In this document: positions 8,045-16,635 of the stretch, one piece after another | Position numbering within the stretch: position 1 is the first letter of the stretch | Layout: each line of letters starts with the position of its first letter | NCBI RefSeq assembly: GCF_015356855.1 | Contig: NZ_ARXR01000006.1 | Span: forward strand, 1-64,000 | Source of the DNA: Alloalcanivorax venustensis ISO4 | GTDB taxonomy: Bacteria > Pseudomonadota > Gammaproteobacteria > Pseudomonadales > Alcanivoracaceae | Length of the DNA stretch: 64,000 nucleotides | Direction: 5' to 3' | Made by a program: the position numbers and the translations under genes | Notes under the pieces: generated by a model | Told to the model about the DNA's origin: nothing | What the model saw: the letters and a program-made list of their open reading frames with translations, nothing else | Databases searched by the model: none

Positions 8045-8902
8045 ATGGAACTGCTCAAACCCCATGCCCGCGACATCGGTTTTCCGGTGCGCCGGCTGTT
8101 GCCCGCCGCCGGCCGGCAGCGCATCGGCCCCTTTATCTTTTTTGATCATATGGGCCCGTCGGCGTTCGAGGCCGGCGGCCGCAATGGCGACGTCCGCCCG
8201 CACCCGCATATCGGCCTGGCCACGGTCACCTATCTGTTCAGCGGCGCCATGGACCACCGCGACAGCCTCGGCACCGTGCAACGGATCGAGCCCGGCGCCA
8301 TCAATCTGATGACCGCCGGCCACGGCGTCGTGCATTCCGAACGGGTGCCCGAAGACGTGCGCCGGGACGGCATCGAAGTGGAAGGGATCCAGACCTGGCT
8401 GGCGTTGCCGGAAGACAAAGAGAACGGCGAGCCCGCCTTCAGCCATCACCCCCAGGACAGCCTGCCGCTCTACCAGAGCCGGGGCGTGCGGGCGCGGGTG
8501 TTGATCGGCGGGGCTTTCGGCGTGCAGTCGCCGGTGCCCACTGCCTCACCGGCGCTGTACGTGGATATTCAACTGGATGCCGGCGGCTCCCTGCCGCTAC
8601 CGCCCAGCGATCAGGAGCGCGCCGTCTATGTGGTCTCCGGCAGCCCCACGGCCGGCGACGAACCGCTGCCGCTTCATCATGTGATGACATTGGACGGCCA
8701 ACGCAGCTGGTTGCTGGAAGCGTTGGAGGAGCCGGCCCGGCTGATGCTGTTCGGCGGCGCCGCCCTGCCCGGCCGGCGCTATATCAACTGGAATTTCGTG
8801 TCATCCGATAAAGAGCGCATCGAAAAAGCCCGGGACGACTGGCGCCACCAGCGGTTCCCCGGCGTGCCCGGGGAAACCGAATGGATACCGCTGCCGGAAT
8901 AA
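8045..8902 (+). CDS. Pirin family protein
   Basis: 285-residue bicupin of the pirin family, members of which include quercetin 2,3-dioxygenases and redox-responsive regulators. The N-terminal cupin has the metal-binding block RPHPHIGLATVTYLF...HRDSLG and TAGHGVVHSER, giving three His and one Glu ligands. The C-terminal cupin is shorter and carries no second metal site. ATG at 8045 follows GAGG at suitable spacing. The preceding genes run in the same direction, 66 bp upstream. Substrate cannot be told from sequence. Confidence 0.92.
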   Translation: MELLKPHARDIGFPVRRLLPAAGRQRIGPFIFFDHMGPSAFEAGGRNGDVRPHPHIGLATVTYLFSGAMDHRDSLGTVQRIEPGAINLMTAGHGVVHSERVPEDVRRDGIEVEGIQTWLALPEDKENGEPAFSHHPQDSLPLYQSRGVRARVLIGGAFGVQSPVPTASPALYVDIQLDAGGSLPLPPSDQERAVYVVSGSPTAGDEPLPLHHVMTLDGQRSWLLEALEEPARLMLFGGAALPGRRYINWNFVSSDKERIEKARDDWRHQRFPGVPGETEWIPLPE

Positions 8903-8911
8903 GCGGCGGCA

Positions 8912-11077
8912 TCAGGCTTCGGTGGCGTCCAACGCGGTGAGCAGCAAGCGCTGATACAAGCGCTCGCGCAAGCCGTCGGTGTCCGCCAGCCCCATGCGCG
9001 CCAGCTCGGCCTGGTAGCGTTCCGCGTCGTGGTCGCCGAGCAGCGCGCGGCGGCCCAGGGACAGGAAGTCCTTCTGGCTGACTTTTTCCTTGAGCCAGGT
9101 GAGCGCCTTCATCAGGCGCTGTTCGCGCTCGTCGAAATCGGTGCCCAGCGGGAAGGTGGCGAAAGAGCCTTCGCCGCCGGTCTCCGCCACCCGGCGTAGA
9201 AATTCCGGATTGTTGTGCCGGAAGCGCTCCGGAATGCTGTAGTCCCGGCGCAGTTTGCCGGCCTCCTGGGCCTGTTCCATCAGCTCCACCTGGAAGCGGC
9301 TGTCGGCCACGTTGAGCATGGCCATGACCACTTCTTCATCGGTTTTTCCGCGCAGGTCCGCCACCCCGTATTCGGTAATCACCATATCGCGCAGATGGCG
9401 GGGAATGGTGTTGTGCGCGTAGGAGAACAGCACATTGGAGGCCGCCTCGCCGCCGCGCTCGCGCCACGCCCGGGTCATCAGAATGGAGCGCGCACCGGGC
9501 AGTTCATGGGCCTGGCTGACGAAGTTGTACTGGCCGCCGACGCCGCTGAGCACCCGACCGTCCTCAAGCTGATCAGAGACCGCCGCGCCCAGCAGCGTGG
9601 CGGTGAACGCCGTATTGACGAAGCGCGCATCGCGGCGTTGCAGAAGGCGCAGATCCTCGCCGCCGTAGAGGTCGTTGATGATGTTCACCCGGGTCATGTT
9701 GATCGCCGCCCGGGTGTCGTCGTCCAGTTCCCGCAGCCGCTGATAGAACGCTTCAGGGCCGAGGAAAAAGCCGCCGTGCATGATGATGCCGCCATTGAGG
9801 CGATCGCCGAACAGGCCTTCCAGCGCTTCCCGCGTGTCGGGATGGTCCAGATCATTGGGCACGCTGTCGTCATTGGGCAGACGCAGGTGGCTGGCTTCCA
9901 CCACCACCCCGGCGCGCAGCACGCCGAAGCGGGTCAGCCGGGCGAGCTGCTCCGGCGTCATCGGTGACGATACGCCGCTGTCCTGACGCAGCGCGTCCAG
10001 CAGCGACCAGTCCGGCCGCGCCTGCGGGTGCGCCAGAACGTAGCGCTGCAGTGCCGACCAGTCGTACACCGGACGGCGGATGATGCCCTCATCGATCAAC
10101 CGCAGCAGACCGTGGGTCATCATCTCGCTGCAGCCGTAGAGGCCCTGGTCGAAACGGCCGGTGCCGCCTTCGCGCTCGATCAGCGCCCGGTGTTCGTCGG
10201 GCAGATCGAGCGCGTTCAACAGGGCGCGGTAGTTATCGTTGTGCTGCTGGCGACGCAGGGTGTGATGCACCAGGGCGTCACCCAGGGCGCCGATGCCGAT
10301 CTGCAGCGTGCCGCCGTCACGGACCAGCGAGCTGGCGTGCAGGCCGACAAAATGGTCCTGCAGATTCACCGGCATATTGGGCGTGCTGAACAGCCGGGTG
10401 TGCCCCTGAGGGTCATCCAGCAGGATGTCCATGTCGGCGAGCCACTCGCCCACCCGGGCGTCGTTTTCCATGAACGGCAGATCGCGGTGCACCTGCCCCA
10501 CGGTGACGATGGTTTCACCGGCGTCGCGGCGGGCCTTGAGCATGGGCAACAGTTCCAACGTCACTTCCGGGTTGCAGGAGAAACTGTAATCGTTGCCGTT
10601 CTCGCCATCGGCCCCCGGACGGCACGCCAGCAATTGCGCCACCACGTTCACGCCGCGCGCGTTCAGGTCACGGGCGGCGTGGGTGTAGTTGACGCTGATG
10701 TAATGGCGTTGCGCGCTGTTGCTGCCCAGCATGCTGCCCGGCTGAAAGAAAAACTCGAACACCCGGATGTTGTCGGGCAGCTGATCTTTCTTGGCGGCCT
10801 TCAGGTAGTCCAGCTCTTCATAGTCACCGAACACCCGCTCCGCGAAGGGCTCCAGAAAACGCTTTTCCAAATCGCTGCCGGCGCCCGGGCGGCCCAGTGA
10901 CAGAGCGGTATAGATGTCCAGCCGGACGTCCGGGTTTTCCGTGGCCCGCTGATAGAGCGCGTTGACCAGACGGTTCGGCTTGCCCAACCCCAGCGGCAAC
11001 CCCAGCCGTATTTCACCACCGGTGAGTTCAATGATCCTGTCGGCCGCTTTCAGGGCATCGTCCATTTGCTCGGGCAC
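8912..11077 (-). CDS. Acetyl-CoA hydrolase/transferase family protein
   Basis: 721-residue CoA-transferase family protein. It is the long form with an N-terminal NagB/RpiA-like half (LTGGEIRLGLPLGLGKPNRLVNALY) and a C-terminal acetyl-CoA hydrolase/transferase half. In the latter, GTLQIGIGALGDALVHHTL, GGQYNFVSQAHELPGARSI and VITEYGVADLRGKTDEE are typical. The expected activity is interconversion or hydrolysis of short-chain acyl-CoA; the actual substrate is unknown. It is the last gene of a tight leftward run starting with a thiolase at 15221, which fits acyl-CoA or ketone-body/butyrate metabolism. The next gene upstream, the SMR transporter, ends 24 bp before its start. Confidence 0.88.
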   Translation of the reverse strand: MPEQMDDALKAADRIIELTGGEIRLGLPLGLGKPNRLVNALYQRATENPDVRLDIYTALSLGRPGAGSDLEKRFLEPFAERVFGDYEELDYLKAAKKDQLPDNIRVFEFFFQPGSMLGSNSAQRHYISVNYTHAARDLNARGVNVVAQLLACRPGADGENGNDYSFSCNPEVTLELLPMLKARRDAGETIVTVGQVHRDLPFMENDARVGEWLADMDILLDDPQGHTRLFSTPNMPVNLQDHFVGLHASSLVRDGGTLQIGIGALGDALVHHTLRRQQHNDNYRALLNALDLPDEHRALIEREGGTGRFDQGLYGCSEMMTHGLLRLIDEGIIRRPVYDWSALQRYVLAHPQARPDWSLLDALRQDSGVSSPMTPEQLARLTRFGVLRAGVVVEASHLRLPNDDSVPNDLDHPDTREALEGLFGDRLNGGIIMHGGFFLGPEAFYQRLRELDDDTRAAINMTRVNIINDLYGGEDLRLLQRRDARFVNTAFTATLLGAAVSDQLEDGRVLSGVGGQYNFVSQAHELPGARSILMTRAWRERGGEAASNVLFSYAHNTIPRHLRDMVITEYGVADLRGKTDEEVVMAMLNVADSRFQVELMEQAQEAGKLRRDYSIPERFRHNNPEFLRRVAETGGEGSFATFPLGTDFDEREQRLMKALTWLKEKVSQKDFLSLGRRALLGDHDAERYQAELARMGLADTDGLRERLYQRLLLTALDATEA

Positions 11078-11101
11078 GGCGTTCTCCTTATCGGTACGTT
11101 T

Positions 11102-11431
11102 TCAATGGCCGGCGGTGCGCGACACGGCGCTGACCAGCACCACACCGACAATAATGAACAGCATACCCAAGACCGCGGGCAGGTCGGGTAACTGTTTGAA
11201 AAAGATGGCGCCGGAAATCGCGATCAAGACGATGCCGGCGCCGGCCCACACCGCATAGGCGATGCCCATGGGCACGGTGCGCAAGGTCAGCGACAAAAAA
11301 TAAAACGCCAAACAATAGCCCACCACCGTAACCATGGACGGCCAAAAACGTGTGAACCCCTGGGAGGCGTTCAAGGCGGAAGTGGCGACCACCTCACTGA
11401 GGATCGCCACCACTAAATACCAATAGCCCAT
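11102..11431 (-). CDS. Small multidrug resistance (SMR) efflux transporter
   Basis: 109-residue, four-helix inner membrane protein of the EmrE/SugE superfamily. The essential membrane glutamate is E13 (LSEVVATSAL), and Y59/W62 (AYAVWAGAG) match EmrE Tyr60 and Trp63, so it belongs to the EmrE-like, drug-exporting branch rather than the guanidinium-exporting Gdx type; this assignment is inferred. It works as an antiparallel dimer exchanging protons for cationic compounds. It lies 23 bp after the DUF2796 gene and 24 bp before the CoA-transferase gene. Confidence 0.92.
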   Translation of the reverse strand: MGYWYLVVAILSEVVATSALNASQGFTRFWPSMVTVVGYCLAFYFLSLTLRTVPMGIAYAVWAGAGIVLIAISGAIFFKQLPDLPAVLGMLFIIVGVVLVSAVSRTAGH

Positions 11432-11454
11432 ATCGGCTCCTTGCGGGCGTCGAA

Positions 11455-11952
11455 TCAGTCCGCCAGCAGCGGCAAGCGTGTTTCGGGGGGCGCGATGCGG
11501 CGCTCGAAACGGTGCTCGCCATTCACCACCAACGCGTCCAGGGCGACGCCGTTGAGAAATTCCAGCAGCGGCACGTCCGCCGCCACCAGCCCGTCCGGGC
11601 TTTCGCAGCGCCAGGCGTAACGCGCCTGGAATTCGGCGGGGTCCGGGGTGGCCGGCGGCATCAGGGTGGTGGTCGCCTCCTCCCGGGTCACCGTGCAGCC
11701 GGCTTCCGCCGCCGGCACCAGCACATTGTCGGCTTTGCCGAGCCGCGCCAGCGCCTCGGTGACCGCGATTTTTTCTTCGTCGCTCTCCGGCCGGTGGCTG
11801 AAGCCCACCACTTGTTCGGCGGGCAACGTCAGGCGCGCGATCAGCGCCTGGCCCTTGCGGGCGATTTCCAGGTCACCGGCGGCGCGGTCGCCCTCGGCGG
11901 CGGCACCGGTGACGGCGAGACTCAACACCATGACAGCGATAAACAGACGCAT
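11455..11952 (-). CDS. Periplasmic DUF2796 (ZrgA-like) protein
   Basis: 165-residue exported protein. A signal peptide (MRLFIAVMVLSLAVTGAAAE) is followed by the DUF2796 core with LTLPAEQVVGFSHRPESDEE and an AAEAGCTVT block, then a C-terminal FLNGVALDALVVNGE. Family members such as Vibrio ZrgA bind zinc through a His-rich loop and work with zinc uptake; here that His-rich loop is missing, so metal binding is doubtful. ATG at 11950-11952 was preferred because it starts the signal peptide and follows AGGAAGGAT. The neighbouring CobW-family gene supports a link to metal homeostasis. Confidence 0.78.
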   Translation of the reverse strand: MRLFIAVMVLSLAVTGAAAEGDRAAGDLEIARKGQALIARLTLPAEQVVGFSHRPESDEEKIAVTEALARLGKADNVLVPAAEAGCTVTREEATTTLMPPATPDPAEFQARYAWRCESPDGLVAADVPLLEFLNGVALDALVVNGEHRFERRIAPPETRLPLLAD

Positions 11953-11987
11953 GATCCTTCCTCGTTTCCATTCCATGGCAACCGGGC

Positions 11988-12992
11988 TCAGGCACTGGCC
12001 ACGTCCGCGAGCCCGAGATAAATACGCCAATGCTCCAGCCAGCGCGTCGGGGTGCCGGCGTCCTCGCCGGCGGCGATCACCACCAGGCGGCTGTCCTCGT
12101 CGCCGCCGGGCCAGGCCGGCAACGGCGCCACCTCCACCGCCTGGCCGGCCACCGCCTGGATCAGCAAAGGCCCGTCCAGCTTATCAATGGCCACCAGGCC
12201 CTTCAGGCGCACCAGTTCGTCGCCGGCCTCGGCACGCAGTGCCGCCAGCGCCTCCTGCAGGCGATCATAGGCGATCCGCCCGCGCCAGCGTAGACCCGAC
12301 GGATGCAGGTGGTGGCCGCGCCGTTTCGGCCGTGGCGCCAGGGTGGCCACCGCGCCGGTCGGCGCCAGGGTGCCGGTGATCCGGCACTGGCGGGGGAAAT
12401 CCCGGTCCAGCAGCCCGGCGTCGGCGCTGGCCGCGTCGTCCACCCCGGCGCGGGGGTTAAGACGGCGCAACGCGTCGACCAGGGCGCCGCGTTGCGCCGC
12501 CGTCGCCCGGTCGGTCTTGGTCAGCAGCAGTTGATCGGCGGCGGTGACCTGCTCCAGGGCCTCCGGGAAGCGGGCCAGTGCCGCCTCGCCGGCCACGGTA
12601 TCCACGGTGGTCAGGATTGAGCGCAGCGTGAAGCGCTTGCGCAGCCAGGCGTCCTGTTCCAGCACGGCGGTCACGCCGAAGGGGTCGGCGGCACCGGTGG
12701 TTTCCAGCAGCACCGTCGAAAACGGCGGCAGATCGCCGCCGGCCCGGGCCATGTAGAGATTGCGCAAGGTGGTGCGCAGGGTGCCCTGCACGGCACAGCA
12801 GACACAGCCGCCGGCCAACAGGCTGATCGGCGCGCCCACGCGCCGGGCCAGATCCTTGTCGATGCCGATCTCGCCCAGCTCGTTAATCACCACCGCCAGG
12901 TCGCCGCGCTGGTCGAGCCAGCGGTTAAGCAAGGTGGTCTTGCCACTGCCGAGAAACCCGGTCAGCACCACCAGCGGGATCGGCGCCGTCAT
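11988..12992 (-). CDS. CobW/COG0523 family GTPase, putative zinc metallochaperone
   Basis: 334-residue GTPase of the COG0523 family, some of which insert zinc into target proteins. Visible motifs are the Walker A TGFLGSGKTT (11-20), the metal-binding GGCVCC with Cys63, 65 and 66, a Walker B ETTGAADP and the nucleotide specificity motif TKTD. The C-terminal CobW_C domain contains RIAYDRLQEALAAL. Its ATG overlaps the stop of pyrC by four bases, so the two are translationally coupled. COG0523 proteins often lie beside zinc-dependent enzymes or their replacements, and dihydroorotase is a zinc enzyme; the link here is plausible but unproven. Confidence 0.93.
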   Translation of the reverse strand: MTAPIPLVVLTGFLGSGKTTLLNRWLDQRGDLAVVINELGEIGIDKDLARRVGAPISLLAGGCVCCAVQGTLRTTLRNLYMARAGGDLPPFSTVLLETTGAADPFGVTAVLEQDAWLRKRFTLRSILTTVDTVAGEAALARFPEALEQVTAADQLLLTKTDRATAAQRGALVDALRRLNPRAGVDDAASADAGLLDRDFPRQCRITGTLAPTGAVATLAPRPKRRGHHLHPSGLRWRGRIAYDRLQEALAALRAEAGDELVRLKGLVAIDKLDGPLLIQAVAGQAVEVAPLPAWPGGDEDSRLVVIAAGEDAGTPTRWLEHWRIYLGLADVASA

Positions 12993-14032
12993 TGGCTTTC
13001 GCGGATCGCCCAGGGCAGCGCCTGACCGGCCATGAACGGCACCATGTCTTCACCGGCGGCGGTGACCGTCTCCGGCACGGCCCAGTCGCGCCGCTCCAGG
13101 TTCACGGTGTCCGGGTTGCGCGGCAGCCGGTAGAAGTCGGCGCCGAAATGGCTGGCGAAGCCTTCCAGCTTGTCCAGCGCTCCGTGGCGGTCGAGAAAGG
13201 ACGCGTACAAAGGCAGCGCCGCCCGGGCCGAGTAGCAACCCGCGCAGCCGCACGCCGCTTCCTTCTTGTCGCGGGCGTGGGGGGCGGAGTCGGTGCCCAG
13301 GAAAAAGCGCGGATGCCCTTCCAGCACCGCCTGCTGAATCGCCTGCTGGTGGGTGCGCCGCTTGAGGACCGGCAGGCAGTAGTTGTGCGGGCGCACGCCG
13401 CCGACCAGCAGGTCGTTGCGGTTCATCAACAGATGCTGGGGGGTGACGGTGGCGGCGGTCAGGTCGCCGCCCTCGCGCACGAAGTCCACGCCTTCCGAGG
13501 TGGTGACGTGCTCGAACACGATACGCAGCGCCGGGAACCGTTCGCGAATGTCGTTCAGGTAGCGGTCGATGAACACCCGCTCGCGGTCGAAGATGTCGAT
13601 TTCCGGCTCGGTCACCTCGCCGTGCACCAGGAACGGCAGATCGTGCTTTTCCAGTGCCTCGTAGAGATGGTGAATGCGCGCCGGGTTGGTGACGCCGCTG
13701 TCCGAGTTGGTGGTGGCCCCGGCCGGGTACAGCTTGAAGGCATGCACAAACGGGCTTTGCGCCGCCCGTTCGATCTCCTCCACCGGGGTTTCGTCGGTCA
13801 GATAGAGCACCATCAGCGGCTCGAAATCCACGCCCGCCGGAATCGCCGCCAGGATGCGCTCGCGGTAGGCCTCGGCCAGCGCCACGGTGGTCACCGGCGG
13901 CGTCAGGTTGGGCATCACGATGGCGCGGCGGAACACCCGCGCGGTGGCGGGCACGGTTTCCTCCAGCATGGCGCCGTCGCGGAAGTGCAGGTGCCAGTCG
14001 TCCGGGCGGGTCAGGGTCAGAGTATCGGTCAT
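12989..14032 (-). CDS. pyrC: Dihydroorotase
   Basis: Third step of pyrimidine synthesis, closing carbamoyl aspartate to dihydroorotate. The 347-residue protein is of the E. coli PyrC (class II) type: DDWHLHFRDG provides the first two metal ligands (His14, His16), FKLYPAGATTNS holds the lysine expected to be carboxylated (Lys100), and VHGEVT, FEHVTT and LGTDSAPHARDKKE supply the remaining site residues. ATG at 14030-14032 was chosen because the product then matches the family N-terminus. It sits 10 bp after the thiolase gene and overlaps the CobW-family gene downstream. Confidence 0.96.
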   Translation of the reverse strand: MTDTLTLTRPDDWHLHFRDGAMLEETVPATARVFRRAIVMPNLTPPVTTVALAEAYRERILAAIPAGVDFEPLMVLYLTDETPVEEIERAAQSPFVHAFKLYPAGATTNSDSGVTNPARIHHLYEALEKHDLPFLVHGEVTEPEIDIFDRERVFIDRYLNDIRERFPALRIVFEHVTTSEGVDFVREGGDLTAATVTPQHLLMNRNDLLVGGVRPHNYCLPVLKRRTHQQAIQQAVLEGHPRFFLGTDSAPHARDKKEAACGCAGCYSARAALPLYASFLDRHGALDKLEGFASHFGADFYRLPRNPDTVNLERRDWAVPETVTAAGEDMVPFMAGQALPWAIRESQ

Positions 14033-14042
14033 CAGCGCGCCC

Positions 14043-15221
14043 TCAACGTTCCACCGCCAGGGCGACGCCCTGACCGCCACCGATGCACAGGGTCGCCAGG
14101 CCCTTCTTCACGTCGCGGCGCTGCATTTCGTGGAGCAGCGTTACCAGCACCCGGCAGCCGGACGCGCCGATCGGGTGGCCCAGGGCGATGGCGCCGCCGT
14201 TGACGTTGACCTTGTCCTGGTCCCACTCCAGGTCCTTGCCCACCGCCAGGGACTGGGCGGCGAAGGCTTCATTGGCTTCGATCAGGTCCACCTGATCCAG
14301 GGACCAGCCGGCGCGCTCCAGGCAGCGGCGGGTGGCGGACACCGGGCCGATGCCCATGATCGCCGGATCCACGCCGGCGCTGGCCTGGCCGGCCAGACGG
14401 GCGAGGATCGGCAGGCCCAGCTGGTTGGCGCGCGCTTCGCTCATCAACATCACGGCGGCGGCGCCGTCGTTCAGCGCCGAGGCGTTGCCGGCGGTGACGG
14501 TGCCGTCCTTTTTGAAGGCGGCGCGCAGGCCACCCAGGGACTCGGCGGTGGTGTCGCCACGCGGCTGCTCGTCGGTGTCGACGATCTTCGGGTCGCCCTT
14601 GCGCTGCGGTACTTCCACCGGGGTGATCTCATTCTTGAAGCGGCCTTCGTTGATGGCGGCCGCCGCCTTCCGGTGGGAAGCGGCCGCGAAGGCGTCCTGG
14701 GCTTCCCGGCTGAGGCTGTATTTCTGCGCCAGATTCTCGGCGGTGATGCCCATATGGAAGTCGTTGAAGGCGTCCCACAGGCCGTCTTGAATCATCGAAT
14801 CCACCAGGCTGGCATGGCCCATGCGCAGGCCGGTGCGCGCCTTGGGCAGCACATAGGGGGCCAGGCTCATGCTTTCCTGGCCGCCGGCGATGATCACGTC
14901 GGCCTCGCCGCAGCGGATCGCCTGGCTGCCCAGGTGCACCGCTTTCAGGCCGGAGCCGCACACCTTGTTGATGGTCATGGCCGGCACTTCGTCGGGCAGG
15001 CCGGCGAAGATCGAGGTCTGCCGGGCGGTGTTCTGGCCGGCGCCGGCGGTGAGCACCTGGCCGAGGATCACTTCGCTGACCGCGCCCGGCTCCACGCCGG
15101 TGTCCGCCAGCAGGCGGCGCACCACCGCTTCACCGAGTTTGGTGGCGGGGACGTCCGCGAGCCCGCCCTGGAAGCGGCCGATGGCGGTGCGGGTGGCGGC
15201 GACAATGACCACGTCTTGCAT
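14043..15221 (-). CDS. Acetyl-CoA C-acetyltransferase (thiolase)
   Basis: 392-residue biosynthetic-type thiolase, condensing two acetyl-CoA to acetoacetyl-CoA or the reverse. The acyl-accepting cysteine is Cys88 in [11 protein letters not shown]. The second and third active-site blocks are [11 protein letters not shown] (His replaced in the usual place by the NEAFA pattern), [16 protein letters not shown] (catalytic His) and [13 protein letters not shown] (catalytic Cys). The full length and motifs match AtoB/PhaA-type enzymes. It is the first gene of the six-gene leftward run ending at 8912. Whether it feeds polyhydroxyalkanoate synthesis or degradation cannot be seen here. Confidence 0.95.
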   Translation of the reverse strand: MQDVVIVAATRTAIGRFQGGLADVPATKLGEAVVRRLLADTGVEPGAVSEVILGQVLTAGAGQNTARQTSIFAGLPDEVPAMTINKVCGSGLKAVHLGSQAIRCGEADVIIAGGQESMSLAPYVLPKARTGLRMGHASLVDSMIQDGLWDAFNDFHMGITAENLAQKYSLSREAQDAFAAASHRKAAAAINEGRFKNEITPVEVPQRKGDPKIVDTDEQPRGDTTAESLGGLRAAFKKDGTVTAGNASALNDGAAAVMLMSEARANQLGLPILARLAGQASAGVDPAIMGIGPVSATRRCLERAGWSLDQVDLIEANEAFAAQSLAVGKDLEWDQDKVNVNGGAIALGHPIGASGCRVLVTLLHEMQRRDVKKGLATLCIGGGQGVALAVER

Positions 15222-15347
15222 GTTGTTCTCCCAAGCTAAGATTCATGAGCAGCTGTTAACCGCGCATGGTAACACGGCCGCCGTGGCGCCCCCATTGCGC
15301 TGAACGCGAAAGGCCGTTAGGCTTCAAGCATAGATTTTGGAGATTCC

Positions 15348-15458
15348 ATGGCCGCAGCACTGCTCGACAACCTGATGCTTGTGAACACCGCTTCCGCGGT
15401 GGCGCTGGCTGCTGCCTGCTATTTCTACGGATATTGGTTTAGCCGCGCGCGCGTCTGA
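15348..15458 (+). CDS. Small membrane protein, 36 aa (predicted)
   Basis: Short frame with ATG at 15348 and a GGAG ribosome site 7 bases upstream. The product has a single hydrophobic helix (LMLVNTASAVALAAACYFYG, about 9-28) and a short positively charged C-terminus WFSRARV. A factor-independent terminator follows 50 bp downstream, which gives it the outline of a complete mini-transcription unit between the divergent thiolase and the following aro gene. I know no family for it. Confidence 0.5.
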   Translation: MAAALLDNLMLVNTASAVALAAACYFYGYWFSRARV

Positions 15459-15508
15459 CCTCTATCCGGTCAGGCGCCCGCTTCGGGACGCCTGCCGTAG
15501 AATCCTGA

Positions 15509-15541
15509 AACCCCGGCTGGTCGTCCCGCCGGGGTTTTTTC
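15509..15541 (+). terminator. Rho-independent terminator after the 36-aa ORF
   Basis: CCCCGGC and GCCGGGG arms with a 9-nt loop are followed directly by six T. It separates the small ORF from the DAHP synthase gene, whose ATG is 32 bp downstream. Confidence 0.8.
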
Positions 15542-15573
15542 GTTTCAGGATGATCAAAATTAAGGAAGTTGCT

Positions 15574-16635
15574 ATGAACGCCAGTCTTGCCGCCGTCACC
15601 GCCGACGACTCTTCGACACCCGCGTCGGGGACCGTGAGCCGCCGTCTGCCCAGCGCCCGGCAGCTACGCCAGACGCTGCCCGTGGACGCCGCCCTGGGCA
15701 CGCGCATCGCCGCCCAGCGCCAGGCGGTGCGCGACATCCTCAACGGCGAGGACGATCGCCTGCTGATCGTCACCGGCCCGTGCTCGCTGCACGACCCGGA
15801 GGCGGCGCTGGAATACGGCCGGCGGCTCGCCGCCCTCGCCGACCGGGTCAGCGACCGTGCCCTGCTGGTGATGCGCGCCTACGTGGAGAAGCCGCGCACC
15901 ACGGTGGGCTGGAAAGGGCTGCTCTACGACCCGCACCTGGACGGCCGCCAGGATCTGGCGGAAGGCCTGCGTGTGTGCCGGGAGCTGCTGCGTGATCTGG
16001 CCGGCCTGGGCCTGCCCCTGGCCAGCGAGCTGCTCAGCCCGGTGGCGGCGAGCTACCTGGAGGACCTTCTCAGCTGGGCGGCGATCGGTGCCCGCACCAC
16101 CGAATCCCAGATCCACCGGGAGCTGGTCAGCGGCCTGTCGTTGCCGGTGGGCTTCAAGAACGGCACCGACGGCGGCATCGCGGTGGCCCGGGACGCCATG
16201 CAGGCGGCCGCCCACCCGCACGCCCATCTGGGCGTCGATGACGAGGGCCACCCGGCGCTGCTGGAAACCGCCGGCAACCCGGACACCCACCTGGTGTTGC
16301 GCGGCGGCCGGGGCGGCCCCAACTACCACGCCGAGCAAATTCAGGCGGCGCGCGAGGAACTGGCGCAGGCCGGGCTCAACCCGCGTCTGATGGTGGACTG
16401 CAGCCACGCCAACAGCGGCAAGGACCCGCGCCGCCAGCCGCTGGTGGCCCGCGACCTGATCCAGCAGCGCCGCGACGGCGAGCGCGCCATCGCCGGCGTG
16501 ATGCTGGAAAGCCACCTGCACGACGGCAGCCAGCCGCTGGCCCACCCGCTGCGCTACGGCGTGTCGATCACCGACGCCTGTCTCGGCTGGGGCCAGACCG
16601 AAGACCTTATTGGTGAGTTAATCGAAACTCCCTGA
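15574..16635 (+). CDS. 3-deoxy-7-phosphoheptulonate synthase, class I
   Basis: First step of the shikimate pathway, joining phosphoenolpyruvate and erythrose 4-phosphate. The 353-residue protein belongs to the AroF/AroG/AroH family: LLIVTGPCSLHDPEAALEYG, MRAYVEKPRTTVGWKGLLYD, GARTTESQIHRE, FKNGTDGG and DCSHANSGKDPRRQ carry the substrate and metal ligands (Cys, His, Glu and Asp). Which aromatic amino acid inhibits it cannot be read with confidence. ATG at 15574 follows AAGGAAG; a start 24 bases upstream is possible. Its 3' end overlaps that of the convergent chemoreceptor gene by 29 bp. Confidence 0.95.
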   Translation: MNASLAAVTADDSSTPASGTVSRRLPSARQLRQTLPVDAALGTRIAAQRQAVRDILNGEDDRLLIVTGPCSLHDPEAALEYGRRLAALADRVSDRALLVMRAYVEKPRTTVGWKGLLYDPHLDGRQDLAEGLRVCRELLRDLAGLGLPLASELLSPVAASYLEDLLSWAAIGARTTESQIHRELVSGLSLPVGFKNGTDGGIAVARDAMQAAAHPHAHLGVDDEGHPALLETAGNPDTHLVLRGGRGGPNYHAEQIQAAREELAQAGLNPRLMVDCSHANSGKDPRRQPLVARDLIQQRRDGERAIAGVMLESHLHDGSQPLAHPLRYGVSITDACLGWGQTEDLIGELIETP

